Shown here piece after piece: positions 27,801 to 37,436 of a stretch of DNA of 64,000 bases. Both the position numbers and the translations under genes were made by a program. The notes below the pieces were generated by a model, which made no database searches, was not told the origin of the DNA, and was given only the letters and a program-made list of their open reading frames with translations. Within the stretch, counting starts at the first letter, position 1. Each line of letters opens with the position of its first letter. Source of the DNA: Amblyornis subalaris (lineage: Eukaryota > Chordata > Aves > Passeriformes > Ptilonorhynchidae); the NCBI GenBank assembly GCA_018881555.1, contig JACAXG010000055.1, positions 5,168,978 to 5,232,977 of the forward strand, read 5' to 3'.

Positions 27801-30800
27801 TTAAGTGGTAATTTATTTATTTTGTTACTGCTCAAAGATATGCTACAAAACTTACAAACTCCATTTAGATCAAAATTTAAATGACAATGTTCTGAAGAAC
27901 ATTTTTGGAAATAGTTCTACATAGTGCACGCTTATTAGCATGTATGCTGCATGCAGCAACTGAAGTAATTGTCTTAGGCATTTTTTTAATATAATAAAGC
28001 TGTCCAACTGTACAGACAGCTAATAGATTTAATCCCGAATCTATATCACTGAAAGCATTTCTTTGGAGTATATACTTTAGCACATATTACAGAGCTTCTA
28101 GACCAACTAATAATCCTAGACCTTGAAACCACTTCAAAGCTCTCCTAATTCTTCAGATGTGTTCCCTCTCTGACAGTGGCATGACTGTTTTGATTTTCCA
28201 GCAAATCTCTTCACAGATGTGGCAAAAACAGCAAAAAAGTAAATATTTTTGTTATATACGTATATTTTGTTAATCTTATGGCACCAGAGTTACATATCTG
28301 AAAAAACAGATTCCTGAAAAAAGGGAGAAGAAAACCACCAAACGAACAAAAGTGAAGAACAGATCCCATCTTCCCTCTGTAAATCTTCGGGTTTGGTGAA
28401 AGTCTGAGAAGTTTCTGTTCTTTGAATACCAGCTCTGCCAATTATACCCTTCAGTACTACTTAGCACCATGAAAGCACCAAGCAACTCCACTGTCCTGAC
28501 AGTGCACTCCAATCTTAAGGCAGTCAAACCCACACACTACTGAATCCAGTAATTGTAGATGGCCAGAAAGATGCAAAGCTGTCTCAAATAACATGTGTTA
28601 TTCAAAACATTCCCTACCACTTACAACAACAAATCTGAATGTGTCTGAATAGATCTCAAGAATTTCTATCAGTCCAAATACGACTCTATCACTATTTCAT
28701 TTAGTGCTACATAGAATATTGTTTAATCATATTGCAAATCAACTACTTAGTTCCACCCTTTCCCGTTTTCCCCAGAAGGAAGAAGCTTTCAGTGTGAAGC
28801 AATCAAACAGAGACCCTCAGTACGAGCACCACAGTCCTGTTCTTATAAACAAAATGCCCTTCATCCGCCATTTGGTCAACAAAACCCACCCCATAAAAAC
28901 AAGCACTATCCCACCCTCTTGAAGGTTCAATAGAGTTCACATATGTGCTTATTATAGTCCTTTCCCACACCTACTTTTGTAGCATTTACCCTATTACCAA
29001 GTAGCCCAAGACATTTATTTCACTCAAAGGTCTTTGCCTTTATGTGTTTCTCCGAAAACATGGAAAACCTTATTGCCACATTAACAAAACAAACACACAC
29101 AAAAAAAGGTGCTTACACCAGTACTATGAGATCAACATTAATGAAAAAAGGTGAAATATGGGCTCAAATGATACCAAACAAAGAATTTTACTTGGCTCAG
29201 TCCAATATATTCAACCAAGTAGCCCACAACAACTTCTAGACAAAATTTTCACCTTGGTCAATGTCTATCATACTAGAGAAAAAGAGCTGACCACCCAGAG
29301 AAGCTGGATGAAGCGGCATGGCAAAAAGTAAAAAATTAAAAAGCCAAAGAAAGCACACAATGAACAGGTGACAGTCTTCTCAGCAGTCTGGCTGTGCCAG
29401 TCGTTACTCATTCTGGGTCACAGTGCTCTTAATCTGAACATTCTTCCTAAGTGCAAACTGATAAATCAGCAAAACACTGGGTTAGATGCACACTACCTTT
29501 CCCACATTAAGCAAGTGGGAGGGAGGAAAAGAAACCCCACAGAAACAAAACCAAGGTAACCACACTAACAGTGGGTTTTCTTTGTGAAAAATGCAGCCAG
29601 CAGTTGGGAAATGTGTATTTTTTTCGTTAAGAAAGGATTTTTGGTGTGTCATTGCTGTCTGCCACTCCCACAGAACACTTCCTGAGTTTATAAGCAAACT
29701 CAGAACCTAAGTCAAGACTTGTTCATTCATCACTGCCAGCTACGTATTCTACAGGCCAAACTTCCTCCTCAGAAATGTGTTAGCTCAAAGCAATCCAGAC
29801 ATGTGCACAAGCATAAAAACATTGCTGATCACAGCATTTGGTTTATTCTTAAAATTCAGTTGAGGCCCATGGATGCAGTGGCATTTAGAGTTAGTTTAAA
29901 CTATTAGTATATTCTCATGACTTAAAAATATGAACAAGTAAAAAGCTGGGATGTAGGTTTAAAGAAAAAGTGTATTTTCAGTCCCTCTGAAAACTAATTT
30001 GCTGTTAGAGACCATAAGAAGGGTCAAGTATTTTTAAACCAAGACAGTCAAGCTTTCAGGTTTAAGCTTTGCCTTCATATAAAAGCAAGAGAACAGGAAT
30101 GTCTTCTATCAGAAAAATCAGGCACTGTATTATACCATTCATGCATTATAGAAAGCTGTGTTTAATAAACACTAGAGTAAGATAAGGTAGGATACAGAAC
30201 AGAATTACAGACAATTCACATCCTAAGGGAGGTGGAAGAAAAAAAGTATCATGATTAACTTGATTTAAAACTGTGGAGGAGTCACATAAACATCCAAAGA
30301 CCACAATTTCATCATAAATAGCCATGTATAAGGAAATTTGCTTCTTTTATTTTAAAGTAAATATTCAAGCACTTTGTAAACCAATAGACTAGTTTCTACT
30401 ACAATCACACAGCCGCTTCACATCACATGAATCTGAACCACAGCACAGCAATTTGAACTTGGGTCAATTTGCACATTTAAATTGTACTATTGAATGTCTT
30501 CCCACTGTTTCTTTTTCATCTCCAAGTAAAATCTTTTCCACTTAACTATGAATATTTCAGTGATGAAGGAGGGAGTAAGATGCACTTATTCACCTTAAGG
30601 GGGGAAAAAAACGCAGCAAAAAGGTGTATGCTAAAGAACATNTCTTGTTTAATGCAGTGTGCATCTATATTTGAATAACATATCTTCCAGAAGACAACAC
30701 ATTCCAAAGAAGCAATGCCTGCTAGAGCAATTATTCCCCACATCCTACCTGCTTAATGCAGTTGCGGCATTGCCTATAGAAAAACATGGTTGTGCACATG

Positions 30801-33800
30801 CTCACTGTCAAATGGGAATGACTGATGAAAAATGACCTTGACTAAGGATGTGCCAACACACTACAGGTAACAGGAGCTGGACAGACCTTGTTCCCAAGCT
30901 GGCCCACCCTCTGCTGTCTTGGTACCCTGTTTATCAAACTGAGCACTCTTTAGAATCCACACCAGAATGGCATCAGTCTTGTGAACACTGGTACTGAGGC
31001 TTCCTCAGGTGCTTGTTTTGGAAAAGGCACACAGAGGAGAATTCTGAAGGGAGAAACACAAAGGTTAAAAGAAAGTGCACATAGTAAGTGAATGCAGAGT
31101 TCAGGGTCTAGTTTGGTCATCCCCTTCATGTTTGTACTTTAGAAATAAAAATAAAAAAAATCCTAAAAAAATGACAGGAGAATCTCATCCTGCAACTGTA
31201 ATGCCTTAGTACCGGGCATGATAAAATCTTAGCCAATGCTTCTAAAATACCTGTAAGTATATATATCTACATATACTCTCTCTCTCTCTCTCTATATATA
31301 TATATTCATACATACNTATATATATATATACTCTGCTATGAATTTGGTACAAAAATTTTATCATGTGTTACTTGAGAAAAACCTGACTGGGCCATCAACG
31401 TGAGGGAAATAATAAAACAATTTATCCGATCAGCTTTGTAAGCACTATTTATGGTTAACAACTAAATCTCATGGAGAAATGTTAAAAAGTTGAAAAATAA
31501 CGTTCTTCAAAAAATTTGAAGATGAAGGCATCCCAAAAAAAAAAGATGGATACCTGAAAGTAACAGAGAAACANATGAAAACTTTCATGTAAAACATTTC
31601 CATCTAAGTTCAAACATGTCTAACCATCAAAGAACAGGAAACGGGAACGTCATTACACTGAAGACAGAACTTGAAACTATGATGCTGATAAACAAGGTCT
31701 AACAGTAGGAAATAAATCATGTTTATGAATTTAAAAATACACCATGACTCAAACAAACATTTAATGTTTTTGTCATTGCTGGTACCTTCCAAATGATGGC
31801 ATTAAAAAGAATTCTCCTGAATTAATGCTGCTTCTCCATTTTGACAGAACATGATTTCAATATATACATTATATATACATATACATGTAAGTATCACTGT
31901 ACAGAGACAAGGAAACACAGGAATGTCTCCATACTCTGTAAAACTGTATTTTCCTGGACAACAGGACAAAGTCTGTGTTGTTTCCTAGCTGTTTCCTGAC
32001 TTTGGATGCAACAGAGAAAGGTAAACATTTAACACTTCTACAATAGACCTAGCTATAACTCTAGTTCTGTATGTGTCAAAGTCTAAAAATCTTGAAAAAA
32101 CAATTTTTCTTTAAACAGCTAAATTCAAGACAGTAATAAATGCTCAGAAAAGAAGTAGCCCTGAGTTTTTACAGTTTAAAGACAACTGCTTCACTGTAAT
32201 AACTACCTATTGAATGAGAAATATAGCACTTTTACACTGCATAATTTAGTCTGTATTTAGACACAATGCATAGTAGTCATGTAGCCAAAGGCTAAATGGT
32301 AGAAAGATACCAATCTTGGTCAAGCAACTCCTCTGAAATTATATGTTTCTAACTAACCATCTCCCATATCATTAAGTTTATTTATATACTGTCATGTATG
32401 CTGCTCATATTTCCAAAATAATTGTAGAGAACACAATGAATCATCCCAGGTCTTAAAAAGAGTTTAGAGACAACAGGGCAGCAATAATCCAAAACTGTGA
32501 TGGTATTAAAGCACAAGTGCAGGAAATACATGCATTAATCAGGACGTTAAGAAGAGAAGGTACATTATCTATTGTATTGCTCCCTACATATATTATACCT
32601 GTGCCTCCAGAACACTTTGCCATTGCTTTTTCTTCTCTTTTCTCTTCTGATTCCACATCATGTTTTCCAAAATCTTGTAAATAGCTATGCTACAAGACAG
32701 TGGCCACACTCAGTAGCCACACTTGCCTCCTAAGGAATCTCCAGCTGGGTACTGCTTCAGAAACTGCCTCATAAGGAGTCTAATCTACTGTGTCCCACTC
32801 TCCTTCCAACATGCCCAGGATTCTGACGTTCAGAACATGTTTCAGGGTAGGTTCATACTCGGTTTGGCCTACCAGGAGCAAGTCAAGAAAACTTACAACT
32901 TCAAAAGTAGTAAAAACTCACAACTGTAAGGAGCTGTAAATTTTAGAGTGCTCATGAGAAAGCTAGTGTGGTTCTGTGGCACTCCTGCTTGGTCTAAATG
33001 AATTCATCACACAGTAGAATGGAACTCCCCTTGAACTTGCTCTAGCCTACATCAGTCAGCTAGCAACTTTGTAAAGGCATTTTTAGAAGGTTTCTACACA
33101 ATTCAACCAAGTTATCTCCAAAGCAGGGGCTACTTTACCTAGTGGGAGCAATTACCCCAAAAGGCCTTCAAACTTTCTATTTTAAATTTAAGATCCAGGT
33201 ACCTTTACCCAGACTAATTTTATTTCATTTTGAAAAGTATACAGCTTATTTTTCACAACAATGTATTAAGCTCAGCAGAATTAAAGAATCAATTTGTCTT
33301 TAAAGCCTTAAGTTCATTTAGCTACACAACTGAGGAAAGTTCAGGAATTTTCAATTACTTTTTCCATCAGTGCTGCTGATAAAAACTAGATTATGTCAAA
33401 CTATTTGCACAATAGCAAGGGAAGGATAACAAACTCTATTTTTGTATTACGAATAAGAAGGGTCGTACTTAAAACATGACCAGATCTCAGTTATGTAAAC
33501 TGTAACACCAAATTCTTACAATTCTTGAATTCTCCTTCTTTTTCCCTCACCTTTTGAAAAAAGCCTCAGGCCAATAAGATATTATGATAAAATCTGAAAA
33601 ATACTTAACAAAGGTACATGGTAAGAATGGAAGAACTATTTAACTATTTATGTTTGTGGACTTGCCTGGNATTGGAAACATCTATATTCAAACCTTTCTC
33701 AGATAAGACTTCTAGTCAGCCTTTCTATTATTAGTTTCCTTCTATCTCAATTCCTGCAACCTCTAAAATGAGAACGACAGCAGCTTACAACTCTACAGCA

Positions 33801-34998
33801 GCTGCTGTGAAAAAAAGGACATTACACATTTTCAGATGTTCACATGCCATGTTAATAGGGCTATATTAACAACAGGAATCATTACTTCCTAAAACCCCCA
33901 AGGTCACAGACCCTGAAAAAATACCACTTAAAAACATAGTAGGAAGTTTGATATGCAGACATTTTCAGAAGTTAACCTGAATTTTTTCAGGTATTTTCAT
34001 CAGTAACTTCTCACACTAGCGGTTTTCTACCGCTGCACTAATCTAACTGCACAAAAGGGGAACTATAGACACCCTTGTTACAACATTACAAGCTATTAGC
34101 CTATATTAAATATCTCCAAACCACAAAATCGAAGAAGTTAAACCTTCTTTGGAAAAATTTCATTAAGCCCTTGAGAAAGCTAAGAGTTTAAAAAAAAAAA
34201 GCTCAAAAAAAAAAAAGGTATTAATTGCCTGAGACACTGCCTCAGTAAGAAAGTGTTTTTTAACCACAAGTTCTGTAAGAAGAAAATCAAAACTGCTTTT
34301 AAGGTTCTGTTCTGCACTGCTACGACTACTTTAAATACATTACAAACTACACGCTTCTCCGTAGTCGCGGCGCCAGGAAACAAAGGGGTTCAGCGGAACA
34401 AATCCGTGCCCCGCTCAGCCAGCTGCGGGGACAGGTGTCCCCCGAGCCACGGGCGGCTCGCTCGGGACAGATGCTCGGGCGGGGGCTGCGGCTCAGCGAG
34501 AGCAGCTCTCGGCTTTGTTCGGGAAGGCACGGCCCGAGCAGCGTTCGGCACGGCCGGCTGCTGCCGGGGACGGTCCCGGCGCCATCTCCCGCTCCCAGCG
34601 CTGCCCCGCGTGGGATCGGGCCACCCTCCGCCCGTCACCGTCGGACTCTGAACCCCAGAGGCAAGGCAAAGGCGCCCGAGTGCAGGAAGCGCTCTCGCCG
34701 ACAGAGCGCTCCGGATGCTCAACGCGCCCCGAGCGCGGAGCCGCCGCCGCGGACGCTGCGGACGCCCTTCCCCCGCCGCCGTGGGCAGGCGCCCCCCGGG
34801 CGGCCCCGGCCCGCCCCAGGCCGCGGCAGGTGCGCCCCGGCCCCGCCCGCCCCACTCACCGCCGGCGCGGCGCGGCGGGCGGGGGTCGCGCCAGGCCAGC
34901 CGCCCCCGCTCCTCGTCTAAGGTGACCTCCCAGGAGCGCCGCCCCAGCCCCAGCGAGGTCACCAGCCGGGGCCGGCGACGGCCGGGGAGTCGCTCCAT
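3749..34998 (-). CDS. CERK: Ceramide kinase, coding exons 1-10 (partial; C-terminus beyond the left edge)
   Basis: CERK phosphorylates ceramide to ceramide-1-phosphate on Golgi and plasma membranes. Ten exons on the minus strand are 34998-34860, 26007-25894, 24770-24648, 22670-22545, 22005-21942, 17876-17731, 8920-8846, 7003-6851, 6051-5946 and 3819-3749. They join in frame with GT-AG introns to give 372 codons plus one base. Seen in the protein: a PH-type region (about residues 5-124), then the lipid-kinase domain with NPYGGK at 137-142, GGDG at 194-197 and GSTD at 238-241, then C-x3-C-x2-C at 346-353, a Cys motif known in human CERK. The family protein is about 530 residues, so roughly 160 are missing. 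The match to human CERK is strong and collinear. CERKL is less likely because exons 6 and 8 read as CERK. Confidence 0.95.
3820..5945 (-). other. CERK: CERK intron 9
   Basis: A 2.1-kb intron. Most of it (about 4040-5280) is old CR1-type sequence. The remaining flanks (3820-4040 and 5280-5945) are AT-rich with nothing recognisable. Confidence 0.85.
4040..5280 (-). mobile_element. Old CR1-type LINE sequence (reverse-transcriptase remnant)
   Basis: Minus-strand translation shows broken CR1 ORF2-like pieces, including a region resembling ILFNIFINDxDS...CTLSKFADDTKL (about 4580-4690) and the following QRDLDRLE-like part (about 4530), interrupted by stops and frameshifts. The left end near 4045 starts with the inverted CR1 tail (CATAGGTTGGAAGGGATCT). 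The part from about 4780 to 5280 looks like a more 5' CR1 or a second fragment. No intact enzyme is encoded. The outer boundaries are approximate. Confidence 0.6.
5946..6051 (-). CDS. CERK: CERK coding exon 9
   Basis: Encodes residues 315-348 ([19 protein letters not shown], then [11 protein letters not shown]). It supplies the first Cys (346) of the C-x3-C-x2-C motif, which is completed by exon 10. The acceptor is GTAG at 6055-6052 and the donor is GTAGGC at 5945-5940. It leaves in phase 2 with a split Gly codon. Confidence 0.93.
6052..6850 (-). other. CERK: CERK intron 8
   Basis: A 0.8-kb AT-rich intron. I see no repeat or RNA gene in it. Confidence 0.85.
6851..7003 (-). CDS. CERK: CERK coding exon 8
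   Basis: Encodes residues 264-313. [39 protein letters not shown] is the most conserved block after GGDG and matches human CERK almost residue for residue, except for the start of the exon. The acceptor is ATAG at 7007-7004 and the donor is GTAATT at 6850-6845. The exon is 153 nt in frame-preserving phase 1. Confidence 0.97.
7288..7475 (-). mobile_element. CR1 LINE fragment
   Basis: On the plus strand it begins with ATAGAATCACAGAACTATTT, the inverted CR1 tail. It continues with ACTAAACCA, GTGCCACATCTACA and CCTCCAGGGATGGTGACTC, all standard parts of the inverted CR1 3' region. It carries one N and ends in decayed sequence near 7475. Confidence 0.8.
7545..7705 (-). mobile_element. CR1 LINE fragment
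   Basis: Inverted CR1 3' region: GATAACTCAAGCTGGAAGGA, then CTCAAAGCAGG, then CAGGTTACTCAGGCCTTATC and CAGTCAAGTCCTGAAAAT. It is a different and more decayed copy than its left neighbour, probably from another insertion. Confidence 0.65.
7803..7845 (+). mobile_element. CR1 LINE 3' tail fragment
   Basis: Plus-strand GGAGGTTGAACCAGATGACC followed by ATTCTGTGATTCTGGG, the typical CR1 3' terminus with its short tail repeat. Opposite in orientation to the two CR1 pieces on its left. Confidence 0.6.
8846..8920 (-). CDS. CERK: CERK coding exon 7
   Basis: A 75-nt exon encoding residues 239-262 ([24 protein letters not shown]), the GSTD loop of the DAGK domain and the helix after it. The acceptor is TTTCAG at 8926-8921 and the donor is GTGGGT at 8845-8840. 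It enters in phase 1 (split Gly 238) and leaves in phase 1 (split Gly 263). Confidence 0.94.
8921..17730 (-). other. CERK: CERK intron 6
   Basis: An 8.8-kb AT-rich intron. A TA-rich microsatellite lies near 12347-12372. I saw no clear CR1 copy, RNA gene or extra exon. The open frame at 10080-10286 (68 aa) reads like plausible protein but matches nothing I know and has no supporting splice context. Confidence 0.75.
12347..12372. repeat. (TA)n microsatellite
   Basis: Alternating TA repeats with one N inside, in CERK intron 6. The N probably marks an unresolved repeat base. Confidence 0.8.
17731..17876 (-). CDS. CERK: CERK coding exon 6 (catalytic GGDG motif)
   Basis: Encodes residues 190-237. 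[19 protein letters not shown] carries G194-G195-D196-G197, the ATP-binding GGDG motif of the DAGK family. In human CERK, mutating the corresponding last Gly abolishes activity. The exon ends with RIGIIPAG, which continues in exon 7 as GSTD. The acceptor is GCAG at 17880-17877 and the donor is GTAAGA at 17730-17725. All motif residues are intact. Confidence 0.97.
17877..21941 (-). other. CERK: CERK intron 5
   Basis: A 4.1-kb intron with one well-preserved CR1 fragment (19175-19535). The remainder is AT-rich, with nothing recognised. Confidence 0.85.
19175..19535 (-). mobile_element. CR1 LINE fragment (ORF2 C-terminus)
   Basis: Minus-strand translation gives ...[20 protein letters not shown]...[21 protein letters not shown]...[11 protein letters not shown], the standard CR1 ORF2 C-terminal end. 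The plus strand shows the matching inverted landmarks, such as TCTGGGCAGCCTGTTCCAGTG and CTGAACAAGCCCAGCTCTCTC. It is 5'-truncated and lacks the 3' tail repeat. It lies in the sense direction of CERK. Confidence 0.9.
21942..22005 (-). CDS. CERK: CERK coding exon 5
   Basis: A short 64-nt exon encoding residues 169-188 ([20 protein letters not shown]), with a Gly codon split across the next junction. It corresponds to the TEHANQAK segment of human CERK. The acceptor is CACAG at 22010-22006 and the donor is GTAAGT at 21941-21936. It is missed by simple ORF scanning because of its size; the phases (1 in, 2 out) confirm it. Confidence 0.93.
22006..22544 (-). other. CERK: CERK intron 4
   Basis: A 0.5-kb AT-rich intron with nothing else visible. 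Confidence 0.85.
22545..22670 (-). CDS. CERK: CERK coding exon 4 (start of lipid-kinase domain)
   Basis: Encodes residues 127-167. It opens the DAGK-type catalytic domain with [19 protein letters not shown], whose NP-x-GGK signature (137-142) belongs to the nucleotide-binding fold of ceramide, sphingosine and diacylglycerol kinases. Next comes [16 protein letters not shown]. The acceptor is CTGCAG at 22676-22671 and the donor is GTGAGT at 22544-22539. Confidence 0.96.
22671..24647 (-). other. CERK: CERK intron 3
   Basis: A 2.0-kb intron. The segment 23760-24060 is richer in C and pyrimidines than its surroundings and has an open plus-strand frame of 93 codons. An 11-bp motif, ACACTGTAGGT, occurs twice there (23779 and 23844). 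I cannot assign it; an old transposable element is the likeliest explanation. Confidence 0.75.
24648..24770 (-). CDS. CERK: CERK coding exon 3 (end of PH-type region)
   Basis: Encodes residues 86-125: a basic stretch (KKARNHRWR), then [20 protein letters not shown]. This last stretch is the C-terminal helix of a PH fold, where a Trp is characteristic. The acceptor is TAG at 24773-24771 and the donor is GTAAGT at 24647-24642. Its length of 123 nt keeps phase 1 at both ends. Confidence 0.94.
24771..25893 (-). other. CERK: CERK intron 2
   Basis: A 1.1-kb AT-rich intron. A G/T-rich low-complexity stretch ending in a T run lies at about 25690-25780. Nothing else is recognised. Confidence 0.85.
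25894..26007 (-). CDS. CERK: CERK coding exon 2 (PH-type region)
   Basis: Encodes residues 48-84, including the stretch [12 protein letters not shown] that is almost the same as in mammalian CERK, followed by a basic segment and WQKM. The acceptor is CAG at 26010-26008 and the donor is GTAAGG at 25893-25888. It enters in phase 1 and leaves in phase 1, matching its neighbours. In human CERK the PH region helps localise the enzyme and bind phosphoinositides; that role here is inferred from homology. Confidence 0.93.
26008..34859 (-). other. CERK: CERK intron 1
   Basis: An 8.9-kb first intron. Its 5' end (34360-34859) is part of the CpG island; the rest is AT-rich. It holds a CT/TA microsatellite (31256-31332) and an A-rich stretch (about 34184-34217). 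I saw no CR1 element, RNA gene or additional exon. Confidence 0.8.
31256..31332. repeat. Compound (TA)n(CT)n(TA)n microsatellite
   Basis: TA repeats, then a CT run, then TA repeats with one N, in CERK intron 1. A tract of this type is prone to length change and assembly error. Confidence 0.85.
34860..34998 (-). CDS. CERK: CERK coding exon 1 (start codon, residues 1-46)
   Basis: The ATG at 34998-34996 sits in a strong context (GCGGCC before it, G after it). An in-frame TAG lies 11 codons upstream (35031-35029), so no longer N-terminus is available. The exon is very GC-rich and Arg-rich, and it ends at a GTGAGT donor (34859-34854) in phase 1. This N-terminal part is poorly conserved between species. 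The call rests on the donor phase, the CpG island and the collinear downstream exons. Reading past the donor stays open to 34390, but that extension is CpG-island sequence inside intron 1. Confidence 0.85.
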
Positions 34999-35028
34999 GG
35001 CCGCCGAGAGCCCGGCCCGCCGCAGCCG

Positions 35029-35037
35029 CTACCGCAT
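35029..35037 (-). promoter_or_regulatory. CERK: Minimal upstream ORF (ATG-CGG-TAG) in the CERK leader
   Basis: On the minus strand an ATG at 35037-35035 is followed by one codon and a TAG, all in the frame of the CERK start codon 30 nt downstream. G at position -3 gives it a fair initiation context. If the transcript starts upstream of it, it could reduce or gate translation of CERK. Whether it is transcribed is not known. Confidence 0.45.
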
Positions 35038-35445
35038 GGCCCGGCGGAGCGGGCGGGCGCCGCGGGGCGAGCCCGGCAGCAGCTAACGGCGCCCCCGGCC
35101 CGCCGCTACCCCGGCTGGCCCGGGCGGGGCGGGCGCGGCGTCAGCGCTACGCCAGCGCGGCGGGGCGGGGCCGCGGCTCCCGGCACGGCGGCGGCTTCGG
35201 CATCGGCGCCGGGGCAGCGGGGGCGGGCGGGCTGCCCGGAGCCGCGGGGCGCGCGGAGGGCCCGCCCGGCTTTGTCTCCTCGCCCCGCTGGCGAGAGACG
35301 CGTGCCCTCCGACTCGCGGCACAGGCCCCCCCGCCCCGAGCCCCCAGCTCCGTGCAGAGACACCGGGGCTGGCACCGTAAAGGGCTTGGATTGCTTTCGC
35401 GGGCTTTTTTGCGGGACGACGAAGCCCAGTCTCAGGGTCGACGGA

Positions 35446-35916
35446 CTCTTCCCTGCATCCCTTTAGACAGTGAAAATGCAATGAGTACATACAAATGTCT
35501 AGTACCACAAACCTCTCTATCTAACTTCACCTTCCTTTTCATAAAAACGTTTTGGGTTTGCCTTAAATATAGGGACAGTAATTCACTACAATTGAGCTCT
35601 TAATTCTTTACTACCTTTCCTCCTTGGTGTTCCTGAAGTTTATAACCATCAGCGTCCTACCAAAACACAGGCCAGACAGTGCTGCAGTAGCTCCAACTTT
35701 CCTCCATATCTGGGTACTGCCTACAGAGTTTAGTAGAAAACGTCTGTAGTCTGTTCTTACCAGGGTCCAGCCCAGGGCCAGCACTCTGCCTCATGATGTT
35801 GATACAGAGATGCTCCAGCTGGCTTTGCTCAGAGTCAGTGCAGGCTGAAAAAGCTTCTGCCCTTCAACTCTGCTCTGAATCTTTTAATATACTCACATTT
35901 CACTCACATTTTACAA
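35446..35916. other. CERK upstream flank, no gene seen
   Basis: The sequence changes from CpG island to ordinary AT-rich DNA. I see no coding or RNA feature before the first CR1 copy. Confidence 0.6.
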
Positions 35917-36190
35917 GGACATGTATTAATAGAACAAAGGGGAATGACTTTAAATTGAAAGAGGGTAGGTTTAGATTAGATACTAGGAAGAAATTCTTTA
36001 CTGTGAGACACTGGAACAGGTTGCCTAGAGAAGCTGTGGATGCCCCATCCTTGGAAGTGTTCAAGGTCAGGTTGGATGGGGCTCTGAGTAACCCCATCTA
36101 ATGTAAAGTATCCCTACCCATGGCAGGGGGTTTGGAATTAGATGATCTCTAAGGTCCCTTCCAACCTATTTCATTTTGTGATTCTATGTT
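35917..36190 (+). mobile_element. CR1 LINE fragment with intact 3' tail
   Basis: The plus strand reads the CR1 ORF2 end ([16 protein letters not shown]...[33 protein letters not shown]). After it come the 3' UTR landmarks CCCATGGCAGGGGGTTTGGA and GGTCCCTTCCAACC and the terminal GTGATTCTATG. It is 5'-truncated and relatively little decayed. Confidence 0.92.
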
Positions 36191-36596
36191 TTCCTCTTCT
36201 GAAAACAAGTGAGCTAGGCACTGTAATCCAAGCTACGTGTTGAAGATAGTCTTCCTGTGCAACAAATTTTAGTTGTCATCTATCACAGTCATTCCAATAT
36301 TCTTTTCTCTGGTCTTGAAAGACATCATGTTACCACCTTTTTTGTTGAACAAATCTAGGTGTGCCACATTTCCACAATTTCAAGGAATACTTGGTCAGTT
36401 GTTTTGTTCTTTACATTTCTGAATCTGTCCCTCCACAAATGCCTGTAGAGTTCTTTATGCTGAGGCTTAAAGTTTGTTGCAAAAATCCATTGTGAGCAGT
36501 TATCTCCCAAATTCAGTGCTGAGCAGTCATAAATGTCTCACTTGTTCCTTGCATTTTGCCACCTGCATCATCTCTCATCATCCATCTTACGGTGTA

Positions 36597-37025
36597 CTGG
36601 GTCGATCCTGGTTGGATGCCAGGCACCTACCCAAGCCTATTGCTCCCCTCCACAGCTGGACAGGGAAGGCAAAATATAACAAAGGGTCTATAAGTTGAAA
36701 TAAGGACAGAGAGAGACCACTCACCAAATACTGTCATGGGCAAAACACACTCAGATTAGAGATATTAATTGAATTGATCACTAACAAAATCAGAGCAGGA
36801 TAATGAGAAGTAACATACAACCTTAAAAACACCTTCCTCCACCCCTCCCTCCTTCCCAGCTCTACCTCCTTCCCCTGCAGTGGCACAGGGAGACAGGGGG
36901 TTACATTGAGTTCATCACACATTGTTTCTGCCACAGCTCAGGGAGAGGAGTCTTTCCCCTGCTCCAACATGGGCTACCTCCCACAGAAGGCTTTTGCTGT
37001 TGAACCCTTCAGACACACTCCAAGA
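36597..37025. mobile_element. ERV/LTR-derived interspersed repeat
   Basis: Landmarks I recognise from a common avian endogenous-retrovirus repeat are GGTTGGATGCCAGG, CAGCTGGACAGGG, AATATAACAAAGGGTC, GACCACTCACCAAATAC, CACCCCTCCCTCCTTCCC and GTTCATCACACATTGT. There is no coding capacity. The family name and exact ends cannot be set without a repeat library. Confidence 0.55.
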
Positions 37026-37436
37026 TCGAATGGATCCCTAATAGGAAGCTGTTATCTTAAAAATATTACACAGGGGTACTTATTTATCATTTCTCCACTC
37101 AGCAAAGTCAATTTAATCTTTTATAGCCTACAGTCACCAGAATCAATATTCTTAAACTGTGGTCCATGTTAGCTGAAGAAGTGAAAAGTTCATTCCTTTT
37201 ACCACTCTTGCCTATGATGGTCTCCTCTTATTAATTTGACAACTCTTTTTTGCTTAGTTAAGGCTAAAGTCTTGAACTGTAAATCACAGAACTGATAAAA
37301 TATTCTCTGGTCTGTTAGAAGCCTACTAAGGTGTACTAGCACAACTAGCAGGAATGGCATTCCCCATCCACATTCCTTGTCTAGATAAGAAGCAGCCACT
37401 TTTTTCTTCCTTGCACACTGTTTTAGTTTAACAGTG

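Larger units (their letters stand above)
34360..35445. promoter_or_regulatory. CERK: CpG island and promoter of CERK
   Basis: A stretch of about 1.1 kb is dense in G+C and CpG against AT-rich flanks. It covers CERK exon 1, the 5' end of intron 1 and about 440 bp upstream of the start codon. GC boxes of Sp1 type are visible at 35122-35130 and 35162-35171. I saw no TATA box close to the start codon, as is usual for housekeeping CpG-island promoters. The transcription start cannot be placed from sequence alone. Long open frames on both strands here are a by-product of base composition. Confidence 0.85.

Noticed and set aside
34390..34998. 202-codon minus-strand frame starting at the CERK ATG
   Set aside because: Only its first 46 codons are exon. 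The rest is open because the CpG island lacks stop codons; the GTGAGT donor and the in-phase exon 2 show the true structure.
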